Source of the DNA: Larkinella punicea
GTDB taxonomy: Bacteria; Bacteroidota; Bacteroidia; Cytophagales; Spirosomataceae
Reading direction: 5' to 3'
Length of the DNA stretch: 64,000 nt
Assembly (NCBI RefSeq): GCF_003334855.1
Contig: NZ_QOWE01000005.1
Coordinates: forward strand, 186,001 to 250,000
The notes below the pieces were generated by a model. That model was given only the letters and a program-made list of their open reading frames with translations. It did no database searches and had not been told where the DNA came from. The position numbers were made by a program, and so were the translations under genes. Below are positions 1-9,431 of this stretch, in pieces. How positions within the stretch are numbered: the stretch's first letter is position 1; each line of letters begins with the position of its first letter.

Positions 1-302
1 CAGCGTTGCAGATATTCCGGTTTACTCAAGTTTGGAATGGTCCGGTTCAGCGTGCAGGCTTCACAATAGCGCGATTGTCCATCTTCCACCAACCAGTTGC
101 AAACGCCGTACTGGTGGTTGGCACAATAGCGGTAAAGGGTTTCGCCCTGGTTATAAATCCGGAATGTATCGGTGCCTGCTGCCTCCAACGGCAGCAGTTC
201 CAGTTGCCCGGCTACAAAGCCAAGCGGGTATTCACACTGGGTACACCGACTGTTTTCAAAATAAATCGGTTCTCCGCAGTGTGTACATTTAAAAAGTTTC
301 AT
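1..302 (-). CDS. Zinc-ribbon / putative zinc metallopeptidase family protein (3' end outside window)
   Basis: The reverse strand opens with ATG at 302 and stays open to the window edge, so only the N-terminal ~100 residues are present. The protein begins MKLFKCTHCGEPIYFENSRC and has two CxxC knuckles in its first 30 residues (CTHC, CTQC), the treble-clef ribbon seen at the start of the Bacteroidota/Proteobacteria family annotated 'zinc-ribbon domain and putative zinc-binding metallo-peptidase'. A further Cys-rich stretch (YRYCANHQYGVCNW, then YCEACTLN) fits the second part of that ribbon. The peptidase HExxH region would lie outside the window, so enzymatic activity cannot be judged. Family assignment is from memory of the N-terminal pattern; the reading frame itself is clear. 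Confidence 0.8.
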   Translation of the reverse strand, partial: MKLFKCTHCGEPIYFENSRCTQCEYPLGFVAGQLELLPLEAAGTDTFRIYNQGETLYRYCANHQYGVCNWLVEDGQSRYCEACTLNRTIPNLSKPEYLQR

Positions 303-580
303 ACGATAATAGACTCAGGAATCTCAAAACTCCTCATCTTCTAATCCCTAACCTACTCTAAATTACTTTCTCTTTAACGTCTTTACGGCAAAATGGTTCG
401 ATAAACGTCCTTATTATTTGGTGTAATAATGCAAAAAATTAAAAATTCTATTACAGCTTTTTATCTTACAATCAGAAAGTTACTAATAATTATAACATAG
501 AAACATTCAATTATACGCCTGTTACCCTTATTTTCGCATCATTCTTCTTTGAATCAGATTCTACTCCTGATGAAGACCGT

Positions 581-1642
581 TCAATACCACTCACGAACGG
601 TTTTCGCCAGGTCGGCGGGTCGGGCTACGGTGACGTTCACCAGCGCAAAAGCCGGTTCGCCCCGGAGCATCCGCCAGCGAAAATCGAACTGGCCGATGGT
701 TTGCTGAACGCCGTTTGTAAACCACCAGGCGGTATACAGCCGTTCGCGCCCCCGCTGCAACGACCCGACGTAAATCCGGTGGCCGTCGATCACTTTTTCC
801 GCGACGGCCCCAAACACATATCCGCTGCCTTTCCAGCACACCAGCGGGCTGTGTTCGGCACTGTAGGCCGTGCGAACCGGTTTGACGTACACCAGTGACC
901 CGGTCTTGCTGTATTGGGTAAACCCATGATCGAGTTGGCGAGAAACATAGCCGGACGGAACATCAACCGCCACCGGTGTAACCGGCTGGCTCCGCTGAAT
1001 GACCCCAAAACCGGCCAGTACGAGAACGCCATAAACCGCTGCCAGCCGCACCCAGACCCGGCCCGAATGGGCAGGCAACGGTTTTCCGACCCGACTATAA
1101 AGCCGCTGCAAGCCCCAGGTCAACGGAACGAGCAGGTACAGGGACAGACACGCCAGACCGACCAGATCGTGCAACGGGTCTTCGGGCGCAATTCGGAAAA
1201 CGACCAGGGTCAGAATCCGCAGCAGGTTGGTCAAAATCAGTAGCGCAACCGTTCCAACCGCCACCAGAACCAGCCAGCCGAACGAAAGCTGCATGCGCGT
1301 GCGGTTTTCCAAATGAACGACCAGAAATAAGCCCGCCAGCATCGACAAACCCGTCATCTGCAAGCCCATGCAGGCCGGATCGATGGCAAAATCGACGCCA
1401 TTCAGCCGGATCAGATTGCCGCTCACGGTCGCATCGGCACCCAGCGTCTGTAAAATCGCGACGACCCACGCACTCAGTTGCAAGCGGATCGGAAAACCAA
1501 AAACCGTCGTTAGCCAGCGCAAACCGGGCGACGCCAGCGCCAGACCGCCCAGCACGGCCATCCACCGGCGACGGGCTGGCGTCAGCAGTACATAAACCGC
1601 CAACGCCAGCCCCATGAGGAAGGTCAGATCAAAGACCCACAT
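581..1642 (-). CDS. xrtN: Exosortase N (XrtN), membrane-embedded sorting protease
   Basis: A 353-residue polytopic membrane protein with hydrophobic segments through about residue 180 and a soluble C-terminal domain. The exosortase/archaeosortase triad is visible: Cys91 in DPACMGL, Arg142 in NLLRI and His158 in PLHDLVG, each at the membrane boundary as expected. The start overlaps the end of the upstream VIT-domain gene by 14 nt, so the two are translationally coupled. Exosortases recognise PEP-CTERM-like tails and are thought to cleave or transfer them. The neighbour ends in such a tail (PEPHEW, hydrophobic helix), which identifies this as the dedicated one-substrate XrtN system known in Bacteroidota. 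The residues 190-353 domain (with a second CWKG cysteine) resembles the EpsI-like C-terminal extension fused to some exosortases; that part is inference. Confidence 0.87.
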   Translation of the reverse strand: MWVFDLTFLMGLALAVYVLLTPARRRWMAVLGGLALASPGLRWLTTVFGFPIRLQLSAWVVAILQTLGADATVSGNLIRLNGVDFAIDPACMGLQMTGLSMLAGLFLVVHLENRTRMQLSFGWLVLVAVGTVALLILTNLLRILTLVVFRIAPEDPLHDLVGLACLSLYLLVPLTWGLQRLYSRVGKPLPAHSGRVWVRLAAVYGVLVLAGFGVIQRSQPVTPVAVDVPSGYVSRQLDHGFTQYSKTGSLVYVKPVRTAYSAEHSPLVCWKGSGYVFGAVAEKVIDGHRIYVGSLQRGRERLYTAWWFTNGVQQTIGQFDFRWRMLRGEPAFALVNVTVARPADLAKTVREWY

Positions 1643-4271
1643 AACTGCCTTTTTGCCAGAGATAGAAAACCCATACCACGGCCAGAATCAGCAAAACCCA
1701 TTCGTGCGGTTCGGGAACCGCGCCGGTATTTTTCAGGGTCGCATTGTCCAGCCCGTCTTTTGATTTTTTGATTCCAAACCGGTCGTAGTCCTGCTGCGTT
1801 TCCAGCACAATCAGGCTCGAAACCGGGGAAACGATGTTGGCTTGCTGCGCTTCGGCAACAAGCGAGTCCGTCGCATAATCCGGCTCGAAATACCGCGTTC
1901 CCAACTGGTTTAGCAAGTGATTATAAGCATACAAACGAAACAAATGATCGGGTGCGTTGGGAGCTGACGGTTTTGCAGTCACCTCTGCCGTTCGGGTGAT
2001 GCGGACACCCGACTGCGGCAACGAAACTGACTGTTCAGATGTTATTTGCCGGATAAACTGCCTGTTTTTCACCAGCGTTTGTAGCTCCGAAACCGTACCG
2101 TAATCCGTTTGAAGAATGCTCAGTTCGCTCAGCGTTTTCACCAGATCCGACGGTTTTGAGAGACAAAACGTTCGCAAGGCGGGGCGGTTTCTGGCCTGCG
2201 TCTTCAGCGTTTCGGCGTAAGTACTCCCGGCCAGATCACTCAGTTGCGGCCCGATTTCGGAGCCTTTTGTCACCAGCAAAACCACCGCCGGATTGGGAAT
2301 TTGATGGATCGGAAAGACACTAAACCGCTGTTGTAAAATTCGTTCGGTCAGTTCGTCGCGGTTGGCGTTGGTCAGTTGAACCAAGCCTTCGTCATACACC
2401 CAGACCGGGCGGTTTTCGGCTATTTTCAGGACTTCATCGATGTCGGTTTCCGTCCAGTCCTGATTCAGATCCAGAAAAACGGCCTGCGGGTTGAATCGTT
2501 CGGTGATCGTCCGCGCGGGTTGCAGGTGGTACGTATGCCCATCGAACCGAAAACCGCCCGTTGCCAGCTTCGGCGCGTCAAAGCGAAATTCCCAATACCG
2601 CTGGTAATTCGACTCGCTGATCTGTTGTTTTTCGACCGGTTTTTCAAAAAATCCGGGTTCGAGAAAGTCCGGCCACGCCGGATTTTGCGGTTTCTGCGAA
2701 AAATCGATTTTTACGGTTTCGGTGGCGCCCTGCCCATCGGGGCCTTCAAACCAGGCGTTTTCATACACCAGTTGGGGCGGCCCGACCAGCCGGTTTTCCA
2801 GCCGCAGGGGCGAGGTGATGCCGATTTTAACCTGCCGCGCGTCGCCCACCGGACACGGAAACACCCGCACCGTTACGCGGTTTCCTTCTCGCCAGTGAAC
2901 CACCGACGGATCGCGCTCAGGGTCGCGGTTTTCAACGCCAACAATGGTGCGGTAGGCCGTATCGGCTTTCGCTTTGGTGGTCAGAATTCCTTTTTCTTCC
3001 CGCCCATTGATCCACAATGACAAGGAGGTAACGACCGCCCCCTGCGGCAGGTGAAACGTGTACAAGGCTTCCTGCGATAACGATCCACCGTTCTGTATGT
3101 GAAGCGTTTTTTCGGCATAGGCCAGGCGGTATTCGGGGTAAATCCGGGCTTGTGTCAACACGTTAGTCGTTCGCAGATTTGAGCCCGACCGAAGCCGCTC
3201 TTCGGTTTGGTGCCGGGAGGTATACAGCGTTCCGATGAGTTTCTGCACGTCCTGATTCCAGGCTTCGGCCGGTTTTCGGTACGCCGACGCGATAAACACC
3301 AGGGGGTCGTGCCGTCTCAGTTCATCCTGACGTCCAAACACGCTGTTCATCCGGCTCCCCTGCTGGCTGTAGATCGACCCGGTTTTCAGATACCGCTCCG
3401 TAATCCAGTCGTTCGGAAGTTGCTGCGCCAGCAACACCCAGGACGGCAGTTCGTCGTCTTTCCGGGCCGTAATCGCGTTCGATGCATACCGAATCCGGGT
3501 ATCGATTTGCGTCCATTGGTATAAAAACCAGGAGATAACGACGAGCGGCACGAAAAAACCGGCGATGATAGCCGGACGCCGGTGTTCGTGCTCATTCCAG
3601 CTTCGTTGAAGAAGCCGACCCAGCGCGATGGTGATGAGCAGGGGGACGAGAATATGTCCGCCGATGCCCAGCAGGATGATTCCAAAAAGCCCCAGGTGGT
3701 AATACGGAGCCACATAAACCGTCTGGTAAAGAAACAGACACCAGACCACGGCCAGGCCGAACACCAACGCCTGCTGTCCCCGAACCGAAAGACCATCCAG
3801 CCAGGTGGAACCTATCATCAGAAAGCCTGCAAAAATCAACATCACTTTCAGCCACGGAACCGATTCCTGAAACACCGGTATGTCCCGGTTCAGCGCATAG
3901 GCACTGATCAGCCACAACACCAGCATGAGCATACGGGCCGGGTGCCCCTGGGGTGGCTGCGTATAGAGATTCAACTCCTTACTCGTCAGAATCCAGGCGG
4001 TATAAGCAATGGCAAGCCCGTAATGGAACACGAAAACCGTCATGTGGGCGGGTGATCCGTTTCGGGTCACGTAATACTCATAGAGGGCAAACAGGGTGGC
4101 CGAAACCGCCACAAACCCGAGTCCCCAGCGGAAGGTCGGCTGCCGGAAAGCCAGCCACCACCAGGGTGTTTGATCGGTTAAAGGATGAATCACTTCGGGT
4201 TGTTCTGTTGGCTGGAAAGCGGGGGCGGTTTTAGCCGGTTCGCTCGTAACGGGCGTTACAGGTGTGCTCAT
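1629..4271 (-). CDS. XrtN-system VIT domain protein with PEP-CTERM-like tail
   Basis: About 880 residues when started at the ATG at 4271 (MSTPVTPVTSEP). A longer frame to 4355 adds an atypical 28 residues and is less likely. Residues ~40-260 contain a series of hydrophobic membrane segments. A vault/inter-alpha-trypsin (VIT) domain follows at about 350-530, recognisable from the run ending in VRVFPCPVGDARQVKIGI. The last 28 residues are a PEPHEW motif, one hydrophobic helix and a short QKGSYVGL tail, a PEP-CTERM-like exosortase signal. It is the presumed substrate of the exosortase encoded immediately downstream with a 14-nt overlap. VIT proteins elsewhere mediate protein-protein interaction; the role here is unknown. 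An integral membrane protein being an exosortase substrate is unusual but characteristic of this pair. Confidence 0.85.
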   Translation of the reverse strand: MSTPVTPVTSEPAKTAPAFQPTEQPEVIHPLTDQTPWWWLAFRQPTFRWGLGFVAVSATLFALYEYYVTRNGSPAHMTVFVFHYGLAIAYTAWILTSKELNLYTQPPQGHPARMLMLVLWLISAYALNRDIPVFQESVPWLKVMLIFAGFLMIGSTWLDGLSVRGQQALVFGLAVVWCLFLYQTVYVAPYYHLGLFGIILLGIGGHILVPLLITIALGRLLQRSWNEHEHRRPAIIAGFFVPLVVISWFLYQWTQIDTRIRYASNAITARKDDELPSWVLLAQQLPNDWITERYLKTGSIYSQQGSRMNSVFGRQDELRRHDPLVFIASAYRKPAEAWNQDVQKLIGTLYTSRHQTEERLRSGSNLRTTNVLTQARIYPEYRLAYAEKTLHIQNGGSLSQEALYTFHLPQGAVVTSLSLWINGREEKGILTTKAKADTAYRTIVGVENRDPERDPSVVHWREGNRVTVRVFPCPVGDARQVKIGITSPLRLENRLVGPPQLVYENAWFEGPDGQGATETVKIDFSQKPQNPAWPDFLEPGFFEKPVEKQQISESNYQRYWEFRFDAPKLATGGFRFDGHTYHLQPARTITERFNPQAVFLDLNQDWTETDIDEVLKIAENRPVWVYDEGLVQLTNANRDELTERILQQRFSVFPIHQIPNPAVVLLVTKGSEIGPQLSDLAGSTYAETLKTQARNRPALRTFCLSKPSDLVKTLSELSILQTDYGTVSELQTLVKNRQFIRQITSEQSVSLPQSGVRITRTAEVTAKPSAPNAPDHLFRLYAYNHLLNQLGTRYFEPDYATDSLVAEAQQANIVSPVSSLIVLETQQDYDRFGIKKSKDGLDNATLKNTGAVPEPHEWVLLILAVVWVFYLWQKGSYVGL

Positions 4272-4388
4272 TCTTCTATATTTAAAAAGTACTTTGTAAA
4301 TCAAAGTAAAAAGCACAGAATTGTCAACTATTGAGTGAAATTTAATTAAACTCATACCATAAAAGACTCACATACAGACAGATTCGAT

Positions 4389-4438
4389 CTAAAGCAAAAG
4401 TCACGATGCCGGTGTGCGCCGTGACTTTTTCGCTTTAG
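4389..4438 (-). terminator. Hairpin downstream of the giant-protein operon
   Basis: Imperfect inverted repeat CTAAAGC-(G)AAAAAGTCACG around a GC-rich loop, with A/T runs on both flanks. It lies between the stop of the gene at 4506 and the start of the VIT gene, so it most likely ends the minus-strand transcript coming from 13.8 kb. Confidence 0.7.
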
Positions 4439-4505
4439 GAATGAATGGATAAGTTACAAACACCCGCCCCAGACAGAGGACCGGAATGATGTCATTCGGA
4501 AAACG

Positions 4506-7500
4506 TTAAGGTTTGACTACACATACCCGATCCAAAGCAAATGAACCGGTTCCATTGCCCTGAATCCGGATCGAATTAGTGCCTTGATTCAAATTCTTCG
4601 TCAAGGTATACGTAGAATACCCGTTCGCTCCCGAATTGCTCAGGGTGGTGATGCTGGCACCCTGTTCATTGACCAGCACGGCTGCCTGGGCTGATGTTGC
4701 CGTTGTGTAATACCGAATCTGAATCTGATAGGATCCGGCCAGAGGAACGGTATTGAGTGTAAACCGTCGGTTCGTACTGGAATTACTATAATTCCCTATT
4801 CGCTGACCTCCCGACGCAGCCGCATCATTCGTGATGGTGCCTGTTCCGGTCGTCAACGTGGCGTCTTCGGCTTCCATGCACACACTGTAGGAACTGCTGG
4901 CCGAAATCAATACGGATGTACTGGCTACCGCCGTACAACTCCCCACGGAAGCCGTCACCTGATACATACCGGAATTGACTGAAGTAGCCCCCGGAATGGT
5001 AGGATTCTGAGCAGTAGACGTAAAGCCGCCGGGGCCAGTCCAGCGATACGTAGCTCCCGCAGAAGCCGTTGCGGTCAGTGACAACGTTTGCCCTGTCACA
5101 ACGGGACTGTTGCTGCTGGCATTAAGGGTAACCGATGGATTGACGGTAACGGTCGTAGTGGAAGGTACACTAATACAGCCGCCACTAACCTGACAAGTCG
5201 CAGTGTATGAAGTCGTAGCTGCGGGACTGATCACGAAAGAAGTAGTGGTTGCGCCGGTATTCCAGACGACCGAACCCTCGCAACCACTCGCCACCAGGGT
5301 AGCGGATTGCCCCGCACAAACCGTGGCGCTGGTCAGCGTTGGTGCCGATGGCGTGTTGCAGCGAACCAGACAGACCTGATCCAGCGCAAAACTGCCATTT
5401 CCATTCCCCTGAATACGAATGCTGTTGTCACCCTGTTTAAATGTTCTTGATGAACTATGCACCCGGAAACCACCGGACCAGGTTGTACTACTCTGTGGTA
5501 ACGTAATGGTGCCGATTCCTTCATTAATCAATAAGGTGGCTTGTGGAGCGGCTTCTGGTGTGAGGTACCGGATTTGAAGCTGGTAAGAGCCTGCCAGCGG
5601 AAGGTTCGAAAAGGTAAACCGCCGGTTGGTGCTGCTGTTGCTGTAATTCCCGATAAACTTGCTCTGCGATGCCGCTGCGTCCGTTGCAATGGTTCCGGTA
5701 CCAGTGGTCAGGGTCGCGTCTTCGGCTTCAATGCATACGCTGAATGAGGTATTGCCAGAAATGATAACCGTTGCCATCGCGCTAGTCGAACAAACACCGG
5801 TGGTGGCTGTCACGCTATAATTACCCCCGTGAATCGTACCAGCAACCGGAATGCTTACGGATGCGCCGGTAGCCACAAAGCCGTTGGGGCCACTCCATTG
5901 CAAAAGGGTTCCGGCCGGGGCTATCGCGGATAAATTCAGCGGTTGCCCCACCGTTACCGGGCTGTTGCTGGCCGTCGTGACCGTGAACGCTGCCTGTACC
6001 GTAACCACCACCGGACCAGAAGACGACCCGGCGACACCACCTGCCGTGCAGGTAGCGGTGTACGCAGTGGTAACAACCGGACTAACCGTAATAGAATTAC
6101 CCGATGCTCCCGTCGACCAGTTGATGATTCCTCCGCAATTCGTGGCTGTTAGAATCGTGGATTGACCTGAACAAAGGGTTGTACTGCCGGTAATGATGGG
6201 CGTTTGCGTTGTGTTGATGACCGTAATGACCCAACTCGTAGAAACAGCACTGCCCGCAGCGTCCGTAGCCGTCACGGTCAGTGTCGTACTGCCGGAAACG
6301 GTTGGAATACCGCTGAGTTGACCACCCACTGCCGAAAGACCGGCCGGCATTGTACCGGTGATCGTGATGGAGGTAATCGGGCCGTCCGGATCGTAGAACG
6401 TCGTGGCCGGAATGGTGTAGTTGAGGGTTTCGCCGACAGCGACCAACAAAACTTGCAGTGGCGTGTCCACCACCGGAGGCTGATTCGGAGCGTCACCGAT
6501 GGTCAATGTCCACTGCACTTCCGTGCTGGCACCCCGATTATCCGTGGCCACCAAACGAATCGGGTACTGACCCGGTTGTGTAGGAACGCCCTCCAGCCGT
6601 GGCCCAGAGGCTGCCAGTCCGGGAGGCAGGCTATCAGCGAGCACAACGACCGATACAATCGATCCATCGTCATCCCGGAATACTGAATCGGAAACGACGT
6701 ATCGATACGGTTCTTTCCAAAGCGCCGTTTGGCTGGCCGGTGTCGTTATGACAAGGGGGGGCTGATTGGCTACCAACACCAGGGTATCGATTGTTAGTGC
6801 GCCATCATTATCCAACGCCCGGATTCGGATTGGAAACCGGCCAGAGGTTGCCAGCGTGCCGGTCAATGTTAATCCGCTGAGTTGCACACCGGCCGGAAAA
6901 TCACCCGATTCCCAGCCTAGTTCAGTGACCTGACCATCAGTGTCCGTAACTACATCCGTTGCTAACGAATAGGAGAACGGTTTTCCTACCGTCACCACCT
7001 GAACCAATGAATCCAGGCGCAAAACAGGCCGGGCATTGACCCGGAGTTGAAAGGTCGTCGAGGTTGCCAGCCCCCCGTTGTCTTCGGCGCGAACCGTTAG
7101 GGTATACGTTCCGGTTTGGGTCGGCTGTCCGCTGAGTGTCGTGCCGCTGGCGATCAATCCGGTTGGCAATCCAGCGGCAACGACCCGGACTTGGGCAATC
7201 GTCCCGTCCGGATCGGTAAAGGTGCCGGGCGGAACGCTCCAGTTCACCGCTTCACCCTGATTCACCCGTTGATCCGGCAGCGTCAACGCCACGATGGGGG
7301 CTTGATTGGCGAGTGTATCGGTCGAATGGTAAACCAGGGTTTGGGATTGCCAGCCGGTGACCGAGCCGTCCCGAAAAATCGCCCGAATGGCATACCGATA
7401 GGTCGAATCCGCTTTCACCCGCTCATCCCAGGTAGTGGTTTGGGGTGCTGAGATAAATTGCCAGGGAGCCAAAGCGGATGTTCCTTCGGCGCGATACAGT

Positions 7501-9413
7501 TCATATTTTACCACGGTTGGATCGGTATAACGCCAGTCCAGCCGAACAGCATTCCGGCCCGCTTCTCCAGTTGCGTTCAAGACCGTCATCGGTGGGTGAA
7601 CGGCGCTACGGGCTGCCAGACTCACCACCAGCGGTTCCAGCGGAAGGGATTGTAATTTCCCCGCATCCTCCGCTACGATATTGTAGGCGTAATCGCCCGG
7701 AGCCACCAATGGTTCATCCCGGTAAGTGGTATCGCCCGCCGTGAAAACACGGACGACCTGCCAGGTGGTGTCGACGCCGGTCAGGGCTTTTCGGTACAGC
7801 GTATGACGGACAACATCGGAACTGGCACTATTGGCCCAGCGAAGATTGACTCCGGCATCGGTTCGTTCGTAGCTTTTGATCCAGGGAGAGGCCGGTCGTA
7901 AGGTGTCGGGTCGAGTCAGCTTGAGCGGGAGTGATAAGGCCGACTGATTGAATTGCTGATCCACGGCCTGGACATAATAAAGCAAGTCCCGGTTTAACTG
8001 ATTCAGCGCGACCGTGTCGGCCCAGGTTGCCGTCGGAAACGGTTCGCCGTTACGGGAAGAGGGCTCATCGCCCTCCCGCTCGGTGCTAAAAATTTTATAT
8101 CCGAGTAAATCAGGCTCCGTATTGGGATCCCATTGGATCTGAACCCGGCCCATCAAATCGACGGTCCCCCGCAAACCAGTTGGAATGGCGGGGGGTAACG
8201 AATCGGCGGGTTGGACCAAAACCGGATACGACCGCAAGGTATCACCATCCAGACCCATCGCAACCACCGTAATATACTGCGGACCATTAACCGCTATTTT
8301 TTGTCCGTACTGGCTGATTATTGTGCTGGTATCGGTCGGGGCTAGATTGACTTTCAGCCGCACGAGTGTGCCATCGGCCGTCGGGGATGCGCCAATCCAA
8401 AAGTTCTGAATCAGCGTGTCGACGCGCGGCAATACCGTATCCGCCGGAAACCGCCAGTGTACTTCCAGGGTTCCCGCCGACGGAATGGTGGCCTGCGTGA
8501 TCCGGGGGCTGTACGAAACCGGCGACTTTGATTGCCCAAAAACCACCGGAGAATAGCCCCACTCATCGAAGATGGTTTTCCCGCGGAGCCGGTAATAAAA
8601 GACCTGTCGTTTTTTAGGCAAACTATCCTGATAGCTGATGGTGTCCTGTTCCGCTCCGTTGCTCAACAGCGGCAAGGCATTGCGCCCCGCAAAGGTCTGA
8701 CCGTCGGTAGACCGTTCGACCCAATAACTGTTAAAACCCCGTATGGTGGTATCCGCAGGCCATTGCAGCACAGCCTGTTGCGGTTCAAAACGAAGGAAGG
8801 GTCTGGCAATCGGCAGCAGTGGCAATGCATCCGACAGACCCATGATCACGTCACCCGGCGTAATGCCCGGCTGACCCGCCACCCGAATCCGGTAGCGGTA
8901 TTGCTCACCGGATTGGGCGGTTTGATCGGTAAAACCCAGCGCAGCCAGACGGGCGGCTGAAAAACTCTGATCGGCCGCAACCAGGGCAAAGAAATAGCGC
9001 TGTTCGGAGGCTGTTGTGCTGTCCTGACTGACGGTCAGTTGATTGGTCGTATCCGCCGAAACTGTAGGGTCGGGTGCATACAGGGCTTCGTACAACGCCT
9101 GGTGAGCGAGACTATCGGGCAGCAGGTAGGGTTGCCACTGGGCCGTGACCGCCGGTTTCAGCGGTTGGGGCGTCAGGTTGACCGTCTCGGGTGTTGCCAG
9201 CAAAACGCCGTTGCGTTTCAGCGTCGTCCGCTCGATGAGGTAACCCGACTGATTCCCCTGCTGCCAGACGGTTTCATCGCCCGGCACCCACCGCAGCAGA
9301 ATTTGTCCGGCCGGTTTAGCCCTTGCCACCACGTTGACTACCTGGCCTTGGGCCAGCGTTGAAAAACAACTCACCCAATACCCAATGAGAAGACCGAATA
9401 GAATGCGTTTCAT
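4506..9413 (-). CDS. Giant secreted multi-domain protein: FN3, cadherin-like, Ig-like and CBM6-like domains
   Basis: 1635 residues with a Sec signal peptide (~1-22, ending LAQGQ). Residues ~25-700 are a run of fibronectin type III-like domains. Residues ~700-1090 are four dystroglycan/cadherin-like putative Ig domains, each with the TFxDPDG or TDxDG signature and LPxGL(x)ASG. The C-terminus is a duplicated block of two Ig/PKD-like domains plus one CBM6/malectin-like domain: about 1090-1345 and 1345-1635, each CBM-like unit starting C(I/M)EAEDATLTTGTG and ending FALDxVC. No type IX sorting domain is visible. The Ig-like pair (WSNG/WSTG, then WSGPGGF) closely resembles the module in the toxin-like proteins at 15.8-29.5 kb. 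The gene lies 18 nt downstream of the 9432 gene, so the two are co-transcribed. A cell-surface adhesion or polysaccharide-binding role is inferred; no catalytic domain was seen. Confidence 0.78.
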   Translation of the reverse strand: MKRILFGLLIGYWVSCFSTLAQGQVVNVVARAKPAGQILLRWVPGDETVWQQGNQSGYLIERTTLKRNGVLLATPETVNLTPQPLKPAVTAQWQPYLLPDSLAHQALYEALYAPDPTVSADTTNQLTVSQDSTTASEQRYFFALVAADQSFSAARLAALGFTDQTAQSGEQYRYRIRVAGQPGITPGDVIMGLSDALPLLPIARPFLRFEPQQAVLQWPADTTIRGFNSYWVERSTDGQTFAGRNALPLLSNGAEQDTISYQDSLPKKRQVFYYRLRGKTIFDEWGYSPVVFGQSKSPVSYSPRITQATIPSAGTLEVHWRFPADTVLPRVDTLIQNFWIGASPTADGTLVRLKVNLAPTDTSTIISQYGQKIAVNGPQYITVVAMGLDGDTLRSYPVLVQPADSLPPAIPTGLRGTVDLMGRVQIQWDPNTEPDLLGYKIFSTEREGDEPSSRNGEPFPTATWADTVALNQLNRDLLYYVQAVDQQFNQSALSLPLKLTRPDTLRPASPWIKSYERTDAGVNLRWANSASSDVVRHTLYRKALTGVDTTWQVVRVFTAGDTTYRDEPLVAPGDYAYNIVAEDAGKLQSLPLEPLVVSLAARSAVHPPMTVLNATGEAGRNAVRLDWRYTDPTVVKYELYRAEGTSALAPWQFISAPQTTTWDERVKADSTYRYAIRAIFRDGSVTGWQSQTLVYHSTDTLANQAPIVALTLPDQRVNQGEAVNWSVPPGTFTDPDGTIAQVRVVAAGLPTGLIASGTTLSGQPTQTGTYTLTVRAEDNGGLATSTTFQLRVNARPVLRLDSLVQVVTVGKPFSYSLATDVVTDTDGQVTELGWESGDFPAGVQLSGLTLTGTLATSGRFPIRIRALDNDGALTIDTLVLVANQPPLVITTPASQTALWKEPYRYVVSDSVFRDDDGSIVSVVVLADSLPPGLAASGPRLEGVPTQPGQYPIRLVATDNRGASTEVQWTLTIGDAPNQPPVVDTPLQVLLVAVGETLNYTIPATTFYDPDGPITSITITGTMPAGLSAVGGQLSGIPTVSGSTTLTVTATDAAGSAVSTSWVITVINTTQTPIITGSTTLCSGQSTILTATNCGGIINWSTGASGNSITVSPVVTTAYTATCTAGGVAGSSSGPVVVTVQAAFTVTTASNSPVTVGQPLNLSAIAPAGTLLQWSGPNGFVATGASVSIPVAGTIHGGNYSVTATTGVCSTSAMATVIISGNTSFSVCIEAEDATLTTGTGTIATDAAASQSKFIGNYSNSSTNRRFTFSNLPLAGSYQLQIRYLTPEAAPQATLLINEGIGTITLPQSSTTWSGGFRVHSSSRTFKQGDNSIRIQGNGNGSFALDQVCLVRCNTPSAPTLTSATVCAGQSATLVASGCEGSVVWNTGATTTSFVISPAATTSYTATCQVSGGCISVPSTTTVTVNPSVTLNASSNSPVVTGQTLSLTATASAGATYRWTGPGGFTSTAQNPTIPGATSVNSGMYQVTASVGSCTAVASTSVLISASSSYSVCMEAEDATLTTGTGTITNDAAASGGQRIGNYSNSSTNRRFTLNTVPLAGSYQIQIRYYTTATSAQAAVLVNEQGASITTLSNSGANGYSTYTLTKNLNQGTNSIRIQGNGTGSFALDRVCVVKP

Positions 9414-9431
9414 AGAATTACAATGGCAAAC

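Noticed and set aside
6-344. Plus-strand frame at the window start
   Set aside because: The minus strand encodes a zinc-ribbon protein with CxxC motifs over the same bases.
4506-9413. Type IX secretion sorting domain at the C-terminus of the giant protein
   Set aside because: The last residues are the end of a CBM6-like domain (FALDRVCVVKP) and show neither a type A nor CHU_C ending.
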